Origin: Bathymodiolus brooksi
Lineage: Eukaryota; Mollusca; Bivalvia; Mytilida; Modiolidae
Assembly (NCBI GenBank): GCA_963680875.1
Contig: OY804580.1
Span: 96,067,353-96,131,352, forward strand
Reading direction: 5' to 3'
DNA: 64,000 nucleotides
Part shown: positions 1-10,390 of the stretch, one piece after another
Layout: every line of letters starts with the position of its first letter
Position numbering within the stretch: the stretch's first letter is position 1
Program-made: the position numbers and the translations under genes
Notes under the pieces: model-generated
Database searches by the model: none
What the model saw: only the letters and a program-made list of their open reading frames with translations
What the model was told of the DNA's origin: nothing

Positions 1-370
1 TTTCATGCACCGGAAACCAAAACATGGTTAAATCTGCAGAAAATCGGATGCGCAGTAATCTGGAATTACTTCCGGTTTTTAATGTTAAAAGTCGTCCCCG
101 ATATATCTCGGCCCTAAGATAAAGCCGTCCCCGATATATCTCGGCCCAAAAAATCTCGACACTATTTTGATGCACTGAATGAGCGTGAAATAGGCAGATA
201 ATTTTCAGATTCGCGAGCATTCATGTCCGTGCCTGTTTCAATAGATGGAAAAAGCATCCTTACATTGTACTACAGTACACTCCAAAAAGTACACAGAAGT
301 AAGTAAAATTTATATGATTTCAATCATCCCACGAATTTACATGATTTAAATATTAGATCACAGTCGTATG
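1..370. other. Non-coding flank with a short tandem duplication
   Basis: No coding signal was recognised. The segment 'gtccccgatatatctcggccc' occurs twice in direct orientation at about 94-114 and 127-147, a roughly 33-bp imperfect tandem duplication. Nothing else is supported. Confidence 0.5.
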
Positions 371-601
371 AAAATAGTGAAAATTTAGATGTTGGGGTAA
401 TAGACTCTTATATATATATTATATTACCCCAACAAGTGAAAATTTAGATGTTGGGGTAATATAATATATATATAAGAGTCTCTTATATATATATTATATT
501 ACCCCAACATCTAAATTTTCACTATGGGGTAATATAATATATATATAAGAGACTCTTATATATATATTATATTACCCCAACATCTAAATTTTCACTATTT
601 T
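371..601. repeat. Compound palindrome / foldback repeat
   Basis: An 87-bp perfect palindrome (436-522) is centred on base 479, with 43-bp arms and a single unpaired centre base. It lies inside a longer set of alternating copies of the same arm. The outer arm at 371-401 is the exact reverse complement of 571-601, and a second centre lies at about 552. Each arm reads 'gtgaaaatttagatgttggg' followed by a TA-rich stretch. The arms would form long hairpins. It could be a foldback MITE that duplicated on itself, or partly an assembly artefact of a hairpin; no coding content. Confidence 0.85.
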
Positions 602-1774
602 TCCGACGGTGTGTAGAAATACCGCAAAGGACCTCCTTAGTGCACTAAGAACAATAAAAGTTCACTAAGGACATAATAGAGATGTCCTATGTGCACAAAG
701 AAGGTTGCAAATGAATTGTCAGTTAAACAAAATCTTATTTGGTAAATTTTTATAATAAAAATTTAAAATTAACGAAGATATTTGCATTTTTGTCGGCACG
801 CGCCTACTACAAAGATAATCACGTGGTGATTAATACATGTTGATTGTCAATCAACGTCGAACAGGTAAACAATGACAATTAGAGTTGAGCTAATTATATA
901 ATAAACAATTGTGTATGAGCTTGAACACATGGTTTTTGATGTTGATCTTTAAAACATGTTGTTTTTTTACGATGAATTATAATAAAAACAAATGCGAAAA
1001 AAAAATATTGCGCCGGTAATGTTGAAAAGATCGTGTGTTTTTGCAAAGATTTTGGAGTAAAAGTTGTAGATATTATTTAAGCGCTAAATCGTTTTATTTG
1101 TCATTCATATCGATATTGCAAATTTATAATATACGTTCACCAAGTTAAAAAATACTAGATGTGGCGTCCCTGGGGTTCACCACCCAGTCTACTGATTTAC
1201 TTCGATTATTTGTTTGTAGATGAACGGTCATTATTTTCTGTGTATGTGGCTTTATAACTTTTTCGTAAAAATGTTGGTAATAAATTATATTTCCACTAGA
1301 TCACTCAAAAATATTATATTTAGTGCAAAGTTTACATCGCCCATTTATGACGATACATATCACATAATTATATTATATTGTGATTAGACTAAAATCATAG
1401 ATTTATTTTGAAGTTGTCCTTCGGCAATGAAAATATTCGTTCATTTTTATGTGTTTTGTTCTGTATTTTCATTCACGTGTATTATATTCAGTGCAAAGTT
1501 TTTTTTATCGTCCATTAATGTCACATGACCTTTGTTAAGTTGCTTCCAAATTACATAAAATTATTTTTGTTCAAATTATTATATGGTAAAATAAATGTTT
1601 AAATTGTGATTGGACTAAAATCATAGATTTATTTTGAAGTTATCCTTCGACAATTAAAGTCAAAAGTTTTCTCTTAATGCTCAGTTCGAAATCTCATGTT
1701 TCTTCATAGTATCTCCGGTCTAAAGACAACGACAAAATTAAGCATTTTTGAATTAATTATAACTCAAATATCAG
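602..1774. other. Non-coding AT-rich region with an internal direct repeat
   Basis: No gene was recognised. Two imperfect direct repeats are visible. 'aaaatcatagatttattttg' occurs at about 1390 and 1618, each followed by 'aagttNtccttcgNcaat'. 'gtgcaaagttt' occurs at about 1323 and 1491, each followed by an 'atcgNccatt' block. Together they indicate an old duplication of about 170-230 bp. The rest shows nothing. Confidence 0.5.
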
Positions 1775-2048
1775 TTGGTAAGATTTATGATAGAACATTG
1801 TTTTAATGTATTAAAAAGAATGGGAAAATATTTAAATAGATTAGGCAAATTAACTATATATCACTCAATTATTCTATCAAACTTTAACTACTGCCCAGTA
1901 ATTTGGCATTTTTGTTCTGAAGCCAATACTAAAAAGATGGAAAAAATTCAAGAGAGAGCACTAAAATGTATGTATAATGAAAACCACTCCACATATGAAG
2001 AACTTCTGGCTAAATCAAAATTATCTTCTCTAAATGAAAATAAATTAA
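1775..2048 (+). pseudogene. LINE A reverse transcriptase fragment, 5' part (interrupted)
   Basis: The frame encodes the post-palm/thumb part of a non-LTR retrotransposon reverse transcriptase. The diagnostic stretch is 'SNFNYCPVIWHFCSEANTKK' followed by a 'MEKIQERALK' segment, typical of jockey/CR1-type elements. Homology to this element stops near 2048 (after 'SLNENKL') and, by my reading, resumes at 2821, because another LINE was inserted between. The open frame that runs on to 2182 is therefore a chimera of two elements. The N-terminal RT and endonuclease are missing, so the copy is dead. Confidence 0.75.
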
Positions 2049-2812
2049 GTAGTGTTTTGTATAGATTAATGTATCTTTTAAAAACCAAACATCAGTATAG
2101 TTTCAAATGGTTAAATCATATAGTCTATATTCAATTCAACTGGCATGGGATTCATTTTTACAAACCAGTTCCCTGTTTATGACAAGAGTGTATTTAACCA
2201 AATTTTACGAGACCAGTTTGTTCAAAAATGGCTTAGTGATATATATTCCTCTTCTCGTGGACAAATTTACTCTGTTTTCAAAAAGGATTTTTGTGTTGAG
2301 AACTATTTACTTAGATTGTCGGAACACTCCAGAATTTGGATAACTAAATTTAGAACTTCAAATCTGCATTTACCTATAGAAACTGGTCGTTGGTATAATA
2401 TACCCCGAGAAGAGCGTATTTGCCATTTATGCAAAGAAACTATTGGAGACGAATATCATTTTTTATTAGTTTGTAAAAATGAAAACATTATCACCCTTAG
2501 AAATAAATATTTGCCAAATTATTATCGAGCTTACCCTAATCATGCCAAATTTGAAGGTCTGCTTTCTATTTGCAATGCAGAACTTTATAAGCGATTATCA
2601 ATTTTTATTAGAAAAGCTGCTGCCTTACTCTGATTATATGTAACTGCCTGTATTATGTTGTAACTTTATATTGTATTTAGTGTCAGATTTATTATTTTTC
2701 ATCGTATGTTCATGTCTTGAATGTATATATCATTTAAAAAATTACCTCTTGTTACACTTGTATATGTGTCCGAGTGTTTTCAAATAAATCTAAAATCTAC
2801 AAAAAAAATCCG
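2049..2812 (+). mobile_element. LINE B insertion, 5'-truncated, C-terminal zinc-motif end
   Basis: This is a 5'-truncated LINE inserted into LINE A. It starts in one frame ('LYRLMYLLKTKHQYSFKWLN') and continues after a frameshift near 2145 into a 162-aa frame ending at 2633. That frame holds 'RTSNLHLPIETGRW' and a C-terminal cysteine/histidine motif, 'CHLCKETIGDEYHFLLVC', common at the C terminus of many molluscan LINE ORF2 proteins. The 3' end is an A-rich tail at about 2800-2809. Sequence on the left (aaattaag, ~2040-2047) resembles the right flank (aaattagg, ~2815-2822), a possible decayed target duplication. Confidence 0.7.
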
Positions 2813-2820
2813 AAAAATTA

Positions 2821-3515
2821 GGCAATAGCTACTGAAACATTTAAAATTATAAATAAGGAAACCCCTTAATATCTACATGATCTTGTAACTTTAAAAAATA
2901 ATAAATATAATTTTAGGTACAACAATACAGCATATATACCAACAGACAAGACTACCCGGTATGCATTGAACTCTTTTAGATACTATGCTTCAAAAACTTG
3001 GAATGAGCTGCCAGACCATTTCAGGAAAGAAACATATTTCAATCAATTTAAGAGTTTAATAAACTCTTGGAATGGCAGCTCATGTCACTGCAGCTTTTGT
3101 GCATGATTTTAAATTATTTTCATACTTTTTTGTTTTATTTTTTAAATATTTTTAGATATAGATGCATGTGATTTTAAAAATTTTGATTTCTATTTGTCTC
3201 ATTTTATCCATGCTTTTTGTTTATTCACATCAATATATAATGTGCTTTTAAATTATGCTTCTGCTACTGCTGTGTTTTAAATTGCTTTCATATTTTAATT
3301 TGGTTTTAAATTTCATAGAAAATTTTAATATGACAATGTTTTTTTATGGTTTTTTTTAACAAATATTGTGTGCATGTTTTTGTTTTATTGTTTATATATG
3401 CATATTCTTATGTCGGATTTAAAAACTCATTAGAGCTTGTGTTGTAATGTTTGATGTTTTCCGACTTTAAATAAAGCTTATTGTATTGTATTGTATTGTA
3501 TTGTATTGTATTGTA
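2821..3515 (+). pseudogene. LINE A 3' part: ORF C-terminus, 3'UTR and (ATTGT)n tail
   Basis: Reading from 2822 the frame gives 'AIATETFKIINKETP', a TAA stop, then 'YLHDL', and from 2915 to 3106 'RYNNTAYIPTDKTTRYALNS' and on to a terminal 'WNGSSCHCSFCA' followed by TGA. This SFRYYASKTWNELPDHF / SLINSWNG tail is the usual C-terminus of the LINE type whose thumb lies at 1775-2048, so I read the two as one element. The 3'UTR ends with AATAAAGCTT and a (ATTGT)n microsatellite at about 3480-3515, which takes the place of a poly-A tail. Confidence 0.75.
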
Positions 3516-3705
3516 TAGAAAAATATACCTTAAACGAATACAACGTTCAAAATAAATGCTGAAAACTGAATTTGAATTTTACGAAATCTTAGCCAGTAAG
3601 ATGTTGTTCCCTTATTTGTCTCGTTTCCGCAATTACACAGAAAAAAGACAAATTACAGGCAGAAAATATTCTAGACATTTTACATATAAAACAAGTTCGG
3701 AACGA
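3516..3705. other. Non-coding spacer between LINE remnants
   Basis: No recognised feature; this lies between the (ATTGT)n tail of LINE A and the (AGAAAT)n tail of the next, oppositely oriented LINE. The 79-aa frame here runs into the microsatellite and has no recognisable motif. Confidence 0.4.
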
Positions 3706-3757
3706 GATATAGAAATAGAAATAGAAATAGAAATAAGTTTATTAACCAAATCAGGGC
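3706..3757 (-). mobile_element. 3' tail of LINE E (minus strand), separated by hAT insertion
   Basis: On the minus strand this reads 'ggttaataaacttatttcta' followed by (TTTCTA)n, that is an AATAAA hexamer and a microsatellite tail. It continues at 7448 on the other side of the hAT element, because the 8-bp target duplication cccaggag is present at 3758-3765 and 7440-7447. It is the 3' terminus of the LINE whose ORF C-terminus is at 7915-8130. Confidence 0.7.
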
Positions 3758-3765
3758 CCCAGGAG
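3758..3765. repeat. 8-bp target site duplication of hAT, left copy
   Basis: The sequence cccaggag directly abuts the CAG terminus and is repeated exactly at the other end of the element. Confidence 0.9.
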
Positions 3766-5376
3766 CAGACATGGGGTAATCGTAATCAGTTGTAATCGAT
3801 TACATTTTTTCATGTAATCGCATGTAATCTGTAATCAGCCATTTTTTAGATTACATGTAATCGTAATGTAATCGATTACATTCATTTTGACCCTGTAATC
3901 ATGATTATTTTCTGATTACATTTAGATTACATTTCTTCATTTTGACTTATTTTGTCTTAACTGAAACATATATCTCCTTAGATATTTAATGTATGATTAA
4001 TGTAAATGAATTTTCTTCATGAAATTTATTAAACAAATAATGTAGAATGGCTTACTAGAAAAAATGTAAAGTTTATTGACATTTAAATGAAAAAATATGT
4101 TATGAAATTCAATTGTTAAAAACTCCAAAAAAATCTATTAAAATAAAGTTGCAAACAGAACATGATCAAAAGATATTATTCTATAACAGCTACACAAATA
4201 TTAAGTATTAATTGTGGCTTCAAAGACTTGATATCAAAACAAATAATATCTCAATTTCAATTTCTGTAGGGTTTCAAAGTTTCAGTGAAAACAGTTCATC
4301 GGCTTGTGTAAAACACAACAAGCTCTAAAATTTTAAATTATCTGACACAACTTTCAAGATTTCATATATGAAATTGCTTCTATGAAAAACTATCACCATG
4401 TCCTCATGATTCCCATAAGATAAAGAAATATTTTATATGATCCAAACCATAGGTACACAGGTATCTCATGAAGATTTCTTATACAAGTTTAAAAAGAGAT
4501 CTAAATTTCAATAAAGATATTATGTAAAAAACAATATGTAAATTATAATTTTCAGAAACATTTATTTATGATGCTCGTAGTAGAATAACAAAATATTTTC
4601 AATCATGCATATTATAAATAGCAAGTTGTAATATTTGTAAAATTTTGGATTTGGAGCTTGTATCTGAAATTCAGAGATATGTGACATTTCTGCTTCTTAT
4701 TTTGGTGCGGATTTTCCTTTTAATATTGAATTATATGATAATTTTCATTATTTGTGGGTTATAGTAATACTATACGCAACTTGTAATGGATATTTTATTA
4801 AATCTATTTACATAAATTAAGGATTTAGTTTTCATATTTAGACTGAGAAATTGTACATATTTTTAAGCAAGTTTTTAGTATCAGAATGACTCTTTTTTTT
4901 ATCTTCTGAATTATATATCAGGACACACATTAAAATGGTGTGAAATTTAGTAATGGTGATTGCTACATAATTTGGTGTCATAAATAAGACCTTAATTACA
5001 AATTGTATCTGTGGCACAGGATAACTGCTAGTTTATTATCCACAATAAACTTTTGACAGGATGTTTGAAATTATTTGATATATATTTTTTTTTAGTTTAA
5101 ACATATTTTTATTTGCTAAATATAACAAATAGGGATCGGACACACGTTTTTCCAACTTATGAAGTCTTCTCCCGAATACAATAATTTACAATATGGATTA
5201 GCATGCGCAATGAAATGATATAATATGTATATAATAGCATAGAGTTAAATATACAAAGAATGACTATGTACAAAAACATAAGTTTAGACAATATACGAAA
5301 AAAAAAAAAAAAAAAATAAAGAAAAAAGAAAAGAGAAGAAATACTTTTGGAGATGTGTGTTGGTTCTTTAGATCAT

Positions 5377-6045
5377 TTAGACAATTGTAAATCTTTTGGA
5401 GTCTTTAATATATTTAAAAGCATGTTTAAAAATGGTTATATTTTCTACATATGTTAGGAGATCACTTCCTTTTGTCAGTAGATTTACATCAATATTAATG
5501 TTAGAAGGTAACCAGTTAAGACTATTAAATATTATTTCCCTATTATCTGTATATTTATCACAATCAAAAAAGAAATGGTGAGAATTTTCACATGGTGCGC
5601 CACAGTCACAGGAAGCATTTGATAAAATTTTTACTTTACATAAATCGTAATTCAAGAATGATGCATTGCAGCGAAGCTGTGTTAGAATTATATTTAGTTT
5701 TCTAGGACCATAAGAATAGTGTCTCGGAATTGGCATTGAGATTGAACTGCGGATTGCCTTTTTAAATTTAGATAGTGTGTCAAGATTACGCACTGAAAGA
5801 TTAAGGTTATTCCATTCTCTTACTGTAGCTGAGACGAAAGAATCTCTAGTTAAAGATAGTCTACAGAATGGAACAATAATATCGTTGCCATTTCGAAGGG
5901 GATAAATAGTCGTACTTTGGATTGTTGGGGGAATAAGATCGAGTAAATAAGAGGGTGTGCTACCGTTTTGGATATTATATAATAATTGGAGCTTTCTCCT
6001 AGTTCTTCTTTCTTCCAATCTCTCCCAGCCAGTGTCTCTATATAG
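5377..6045 (-). pseudogene. LINE C ORF C-terminal domain with Cys/His motif
   Basis: This is the second minus-strand frame, continuing LINE C after the frameshift. It reads through 'ERRTRRKLQLLYNIQNGSTP', a 'VREWNNLNLSVRNLDTLSKF' block typical of LINE C-termini, and ends with a Cys/His motif, 'CDCGAPCENSHHFFFDC', about 55 residues before the stop at 5377. The motif probably binds nucleic acid through zinc. The apparent Met start at 6018 is an artefact of the frameshift. Confidence 0.8.
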
Positions 6046-6979
6046 ATATTCTGTGTTGGTAAAGATTGGAAGTCGGTGATAATTCTAGCTGCCTCCAACT
6101 GTAACCTCTCCAATTTGCACGAATTAGAGACACCACAGTTGTCCCAGACCTCACATGCATACTCAAATATTGGTCGAATGTAAAGTAAGTATAATGTCTC
6201 TAAATTTTGTCTATTTAATTTATATTTCAATTTACGCAAAACACATATGTGTTTAGAGACACTTTTTATTAAATTTTCTACATGTTTATTCCATTTTGCT
6301 TCCTCGCTAAATGTTATCCCCAAATGTTTATGGTCTGATGTAAGTGGAATTAATTTTTCATCAAAATAAAAATAAAAATTTGTTGAGTTTTCTACATTTT
6401 TAAAAAGCATGATTTCAGTTTTGTCTGGGTTGAAAGACATCAACCATCTCTTTGACCAGTCACCAAGTTCATGTAGATCATGATCTATGACATATTTTAT
6501 TTGATCTTCATCTTGGCTTGCATAGCCAAGGGAAGTATCATCAGCAAACAATCGGCTTAAGGAAAGAAGCTTATCACCAATATCATTAATGTAAACCAGA
6601 AATAACAGAGGTCCAAGGACAGACCCTTGGGGGACCCCAGCAGACACAGACACATATGAGGACGACGAATCTCTGTTTACTACTTTTTGGTGTCTACAAT
6701 ATAAATAATTTTCAAACCATTTTAATAAATTCCCTTTTATTCCATAACAATTCATTTTATGTATCAAACCTTTGTGCCAAACTTTATCGAAAGCCTTTGA
6801 GAAATCACAGAAAACAAAGCAACATAGTTCTTTTTTTTCAAGAGAGTTTAAGATAGTATTATATAGTTCTATTAATTGGTGGACTGAGGAATGCTTAGGC
6901 AAAAAACCAGATTGATACTGGTAGATAAGCTTGTTTTGTATTAAATGGTTATATACGTGTTTGTATATAATCCTTTCCT
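6019..6979 (-). pseudogene. LINE C reverse transcriptase domain (frameshifted)
   Basis: Non-LTR reverse transcriptase core on the minus strand, read from about 6979; the first ATG is at 6902, but the frame is open upstream through 'YQYQSGFLPKHSS'. The ordered motifs are all present: 'FCDFSKAFDKVWH' (motif A with the catalytic Asp), 'SAGVPQGSVLGPLLFLVYIN' (motif B), 'RLFADDTSLGY' (motif C with the FADD Asp pair), then 'KHLGITFSEEAKWNKHVE' and 'YIRPIFEYACEVWDN' of the thumb. A frameshift near 6040 throws the frame off; the proper continuation ('DTGWERLEERRTRRKL') lies in the next frame. The RT would have copied the element's RNA at nicked target DNA; this copy cannot make a full product. Confidence 0.85.
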
Positions 6980-7439
6980 TTTGATATATATTATTAAAAT
7001 ATGCAAATATATGTTATAATATTTACTAATAGTATAAAATGGAATGAATATTGGTCATAGTAATAAGACACAACATATTTTATTTCATGAAAAAAGGAAA
7101 ATGAGAATTGCTGTTTATAATTTACAATGTACTGTATGTTATTGCATCATGCAATGATCACATTAAACTGAATTGTAATTCATAGTTCTGAGTCAGAAAT
7201 ACATTAAATAAGAGATATTGGACAGATGCACATGAGAACAAATAACATAAAACACTAATATATTGATTATCATGACATTAAATGTAATCAGTAATGTAAT
7301 CGATTACATTTACAAAGTAATTGTAATTTAATCAATTACATTTGAAAATTGATGTAATCGTAATGTAATGTAATCATGAAAATTGCAAAGTAATTGTAAT
7401 GTAATCGATTACATTTGAATGTAATTGACCCCAAGTCTG

Positions 7440-7447
7440 CCCAGGAG
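7440..7447. repeat. 8-bp target site duplication of hAT, right copy
   Basis: The sequence cccaggag follows the CTG terminus and is identical to 3758-3765. Removing the transposon rejoins the LINE 3'UTR on both sides. Confidence 0.9.
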
Positions 7448-8130
7448 GGCATATACAAATAACAATTATGATTGATACACAACAACAATACAAATAACAA
7501 TTATGATTGCTACACAACACCAATATATCAAACTACATATTCGCGGTGAAATATCAATAATTGTGGTGCAGGCACACTCGGGCAGGAAAAGAGATATATG
7601 CACATAAACGTACATACACTTACTCACATATATATGAGGGGGGGGTATGAGAGAGAACATATACATATATATCAGGTGATTCATCACCAATTTGCAAGAG
7701 ACACCTTGAGTCGATGCTGATAGGAATAAAGTCCTACTTGTATCTAGTGCAGACCGGCCATGTTGATGTGGAAGGAATATTGTTTGGAACATGGAAAGGG
7801 ATCAGAGCTTTTGGATAACCAGCAGCGAGCATCAAGGGACGATGCCAAAAAGAATATTTTCTTTCTCATGCTCAATGCAGGTCATCCAGTTTGCAGATCT
7901 CCAATTCCATTTAATCAAATAGTTGTTGATAAAATATATTGACAAAGATATCTGAGTATAGTTGGGGCTTCATTATTTAAGATCCATATGAGTTTACATT
8001 TGTCATCTAAATTTTGAAAATTTTGACACTCAGATGTCAAATATGTAGTAAACATTTCCCTATGGTTTGCATGGCAAGTACAATGAAGTAAATAATGGAT
8101 CTCATCTTCTGTGATGCGATAGCCCTAGGC
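7448..8130 (-). pseudogene. LINE E, minus strand: ORF C-terminus and 3'UTR
   Basis: At 7915-8130 the minus strand reads 'GYRITEDEIHYLLHCTCHAN' and on to 'LIWILNNEAPT', then a stop at 7915-7917. This matches the C-terminal Cys/His segment of molluscan LINE ORF2 proteins (DE[IF]H[YF]LL.C). An in-frame TAG lies at 8125-8127, and homology is lost beyond 8130, so the copy is 5'-truncated. From 7914 down to 7448 is its 3'UTR, which continues at 3757-3706 across the hAT insertion and ends in AATAAA plus (TTTCTA)n. The 108-aa minus-strand frame at 7466-7792 is inside this 3'UTR and is not a gene. Confidence 0.65.
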
Positions 8131-9065
8131 AGTAATCAAGTAGAAGTAGAAGTACCTGACCCGAAGTGCACCTGAAATAAGAGAACACAATCTGAAAGAA
8201 AAACACTCTTCTTCCGCATTCTCTTTTTATAGATTTAAATATTATTGTTTATGATGTGACAGAACACACACAGTCACTGGTGAAACCCTATACACATTTC
8301 ATGTTTATTGGTTTCACTTGAATGCACACGTTAAACTGATTACTGGCACGTGTGGTTAAGTTATTAAATAACTTCTGAACCGGTACAAATATCCTCGTCT
8401 GACAATAAGTCGGTCAGTCATTGGATAATGTTTGATTATTTTTTTCATGTTTGAAAAGTAAACATTTTTTTCTTTTTAATTATGTTCCTCATCTATTCTT
8501 GCTCACATGTGTAAAGTTCCATGGAAAAAAGATCGATAATAATTACATACTGACCCATATTTATTTACCACCCTTTTCCCAAATGGCGTCGCATGACGTC
8601 ACATAAAGTCGGTCAAAGTTCAATAAAGCACATGATTTTGTCATAGGCCAACCAAGCTTAAAATGTAAACCAGATTAAGAAAGTACAGTATTTTAGCTTT
8701 TTCAGTGTAATTGATTTGTCTGAACAATTTCAAAAGATGGTTTTTAACTAGTTTGAAATTGAAGTATTAAAAATTAATTATTTGATGCAAATATTAAACT
8801 TGCTTACCCACATAAAAAGTATTTAATCCAGTGAATTTGGTGTTTTTGCTTTTGTCAATACAATCTATTAGACCGACATATTTTGGTAAAACAATTAATG
8901 ACTGATTTCAATTTATTTTTATCACATTTATGCAAAATCGAAATAAACTTTTAATAAAATTCTAATAAAAAAATTTCTTTCTACGAAACTCCCGATGGAA
9001 GAGCGGCGTAGGTAAAATGAACGCCATAACAAATCGGCTACACAATTCATTCAAAATAAAAGATA
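8131..9065. other. Non-coding region, nothing recognised
   Basis: AT-rich sequence without an open frame of note, RNA gene or clear repeat. A CREB-like 'tgacgtca' octamer occurs near 8595, but it has no gene context. Confidence 0.4.
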
Positions 9066-9382
9066 ATAGCCTCACCGGACGCAATTACGAACGAAATAAA
9101 AAGTATGTCCCCTAATTGTTCCTTCAAAACATGAATTAAAAAATGCTTTTATGAATAGATACCCCGCTAAATTACTCGTGTTTTGGGAGAAAATTAGTCA
9201 TGCGCAGTTGTTGAATGTTGCAGACGACGGGTTTTCATATTTGTAAACAGAACACGATCGACAATTGCATTTGGAATCTATCGCTAAAATTCATTGAGGT
9301 ACGCATATTTTGTTATCTTATGCCTGTAATTGGAAAGAATATGATCTCCTGGTTCTATGCATATGTAGAACACATTGAAATT
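9066..9382 (+). repeat. Dispersed repeat R1, forward copy
   Basis: This stretch is repeated in inverted orientation at 37697-38030. Shared blocks include 'tagcctcacc', 'taattgttccttcaaaacat', 'tagcggggtatc' (complement), 'gacgacgggttttcatattt' and 'tatgcatatgtagaacaca'. Similarity begins and ends sharply at both copies, so this is probably a mobile element fragment, perhaps a MITE or an element end. I could not see terminal inverted repeats or a target duplication. The 121-aa frame at 9215-9580 lies half inside it and is not conserved in the other copy. Confidence 0.75.
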
Positions 9383-10390
9383 AAAACAAAAACAGTCATT
9401 ATAATACATTTTCCTTACCTTGATCTATCCCAAAATGTCAAAATCCGTGATGTACCTTATTCATTGAAGAGTCCAAGAAATTCCGAATGCAAACTGGCAC
9501 ACATTTATGGTATGAATAAAGGAAAGGTTTTTATGTCATGTGTATTATATACAAATAGCTATGTGAACGTAAATGAATGAATGCTCTTTCAATTTTAACA
9601 GTTGTCATTAAATAATTTACACTAGAAAGGATATTATGATGTCGTTCGAAATTGTGTTCGGATCTAGGTCACAGAGTGACTAGAACGGGGTCATGAAAAT
9701 CTGTCCTAAGTTAAAACCCGTAACAATGCATTGAATAATATATGGGCTATGATTCAAAAGGAATATTGGTGTTTAATCTGAAATATGAACATGCAATCAC
9801 AGGTACGTGTGGACAGTACAGGACCCTATGAAGCCCGCCCCTTTTTTTTTCTTTTTTTTTTAGATGTTCCCCCCCTTTCATCCCCAATTAATTCAACAAT
9901 CGACTGCAGTCCCAAATTTTCCCTCAAGTGGCAATGCTATTATTGACAATTCAATTGTTTCGCTATATAATGTTCCAGGAGATGGATCCTGTTTTTTTTT
10001 CATGCATTAAGCTTAGGCCTTGTTGGCAACTTTTCAAAAACCATACAATACAGAGGACTGATTTGCAAAACCATTGTTTCTGAATTTGATATATACAGAA
10101 ATATGGTTCAAATTTGCCATGATAACATTTTGTCACCACAACAATACTGGAACTGTATGGTAGTAGGTTCTCAGTATGCCACCAATTGTGAAATCAATGT
10201 CGCATGTTCTCTTTTGAACTGTAACATTGTTATTTAGGTACAGGTAGTAGACCAATCTGGCAATATATGCTACACAAAGCAGGAATTCATTCATTCTGCT
10301 GATGGTATAACCTTGCATTTATTGTTAAAAAATCATCATTTCCAATATCTTGATCCCATCTTATTCAACCAAAGACATACAAATGAAAAC
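9383..10390. other. Non-coding flank upstream of Helitron gene
   Basis: No gene was recognised. A pyrimidine tract (C, T and C runs) occurs at about 9838-9895. The 5' terminus of the Helitron (expected to start TC after an A) may lie here but cannot be placed. Confidence 0.35.

Larger units (their letters stand above)
5087..6979 (-). mobile_element. LINE C, 5'-truncated non-LTR retrotransposon nested in hAT
   Basis: The minus-strand insertion is bounded by a 13-bp direct repeat, tttgatatatatt, at 5074-5086 and 6980-6992. It ends in a short T-run on the plus strand (an A-tail on the element strand), as expected for target-primed reverse transcription. It carries the reverse transcriptase core and the C-terminal zinc-motif domain, but the endonuclease and N-terminal half are missing through 5' truncation at 6979. 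It is the youngest layer of a three-element nest. The A19-20 run at about 5299-5318 lies in its 3'UTR. Confidence 0.85.
3766..7439. mobile_element. Non-autonomous hAT-type DNA transposon with LINE inserted in it
   Basis: The left end begins CAGACATGGGGTAATCG and the right end is the near-perfect inverted complement, ending CCCCAAGTCTG. Both ends are flanked by the identical 8 bp cccaggag (3758-3765 and 7440-7447). CAG...CTG termini with an 8-bp target duplication are the signature of the hAT superfamily. Both subterminal regions (3774-3930 and 7285-7430) are packed with GTAAT/ATTAC motifs, including several copies of the palindrome TGTAATCGATTACA. Without the LINE inserted at 5087-6979 the element is about 1.77 kb. 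I see no transposase frame with a hAT motif, so it is non-autonomous. The family cannot be named from sequence alone. Confidence 0.85.

Noticed and set aside
3766..5074. Possible hAT transposase in the left part of the DNA transposon
   Set aside because: No open frame and no RW or hAT dimerisation-like motif was found in any frame; the element is non-autonomous.
7466..7792. 108-aa minus-strand frame with hydrophobic segments
   Set aside because: It lies in the 3'UTR of a LINE, has simple-sequence composition and no motif.
9215..9580. 121-aa plus-strand frame
   Set aside because: The first half is dispersed repeat R1 and the frame is not kept in the other copy.
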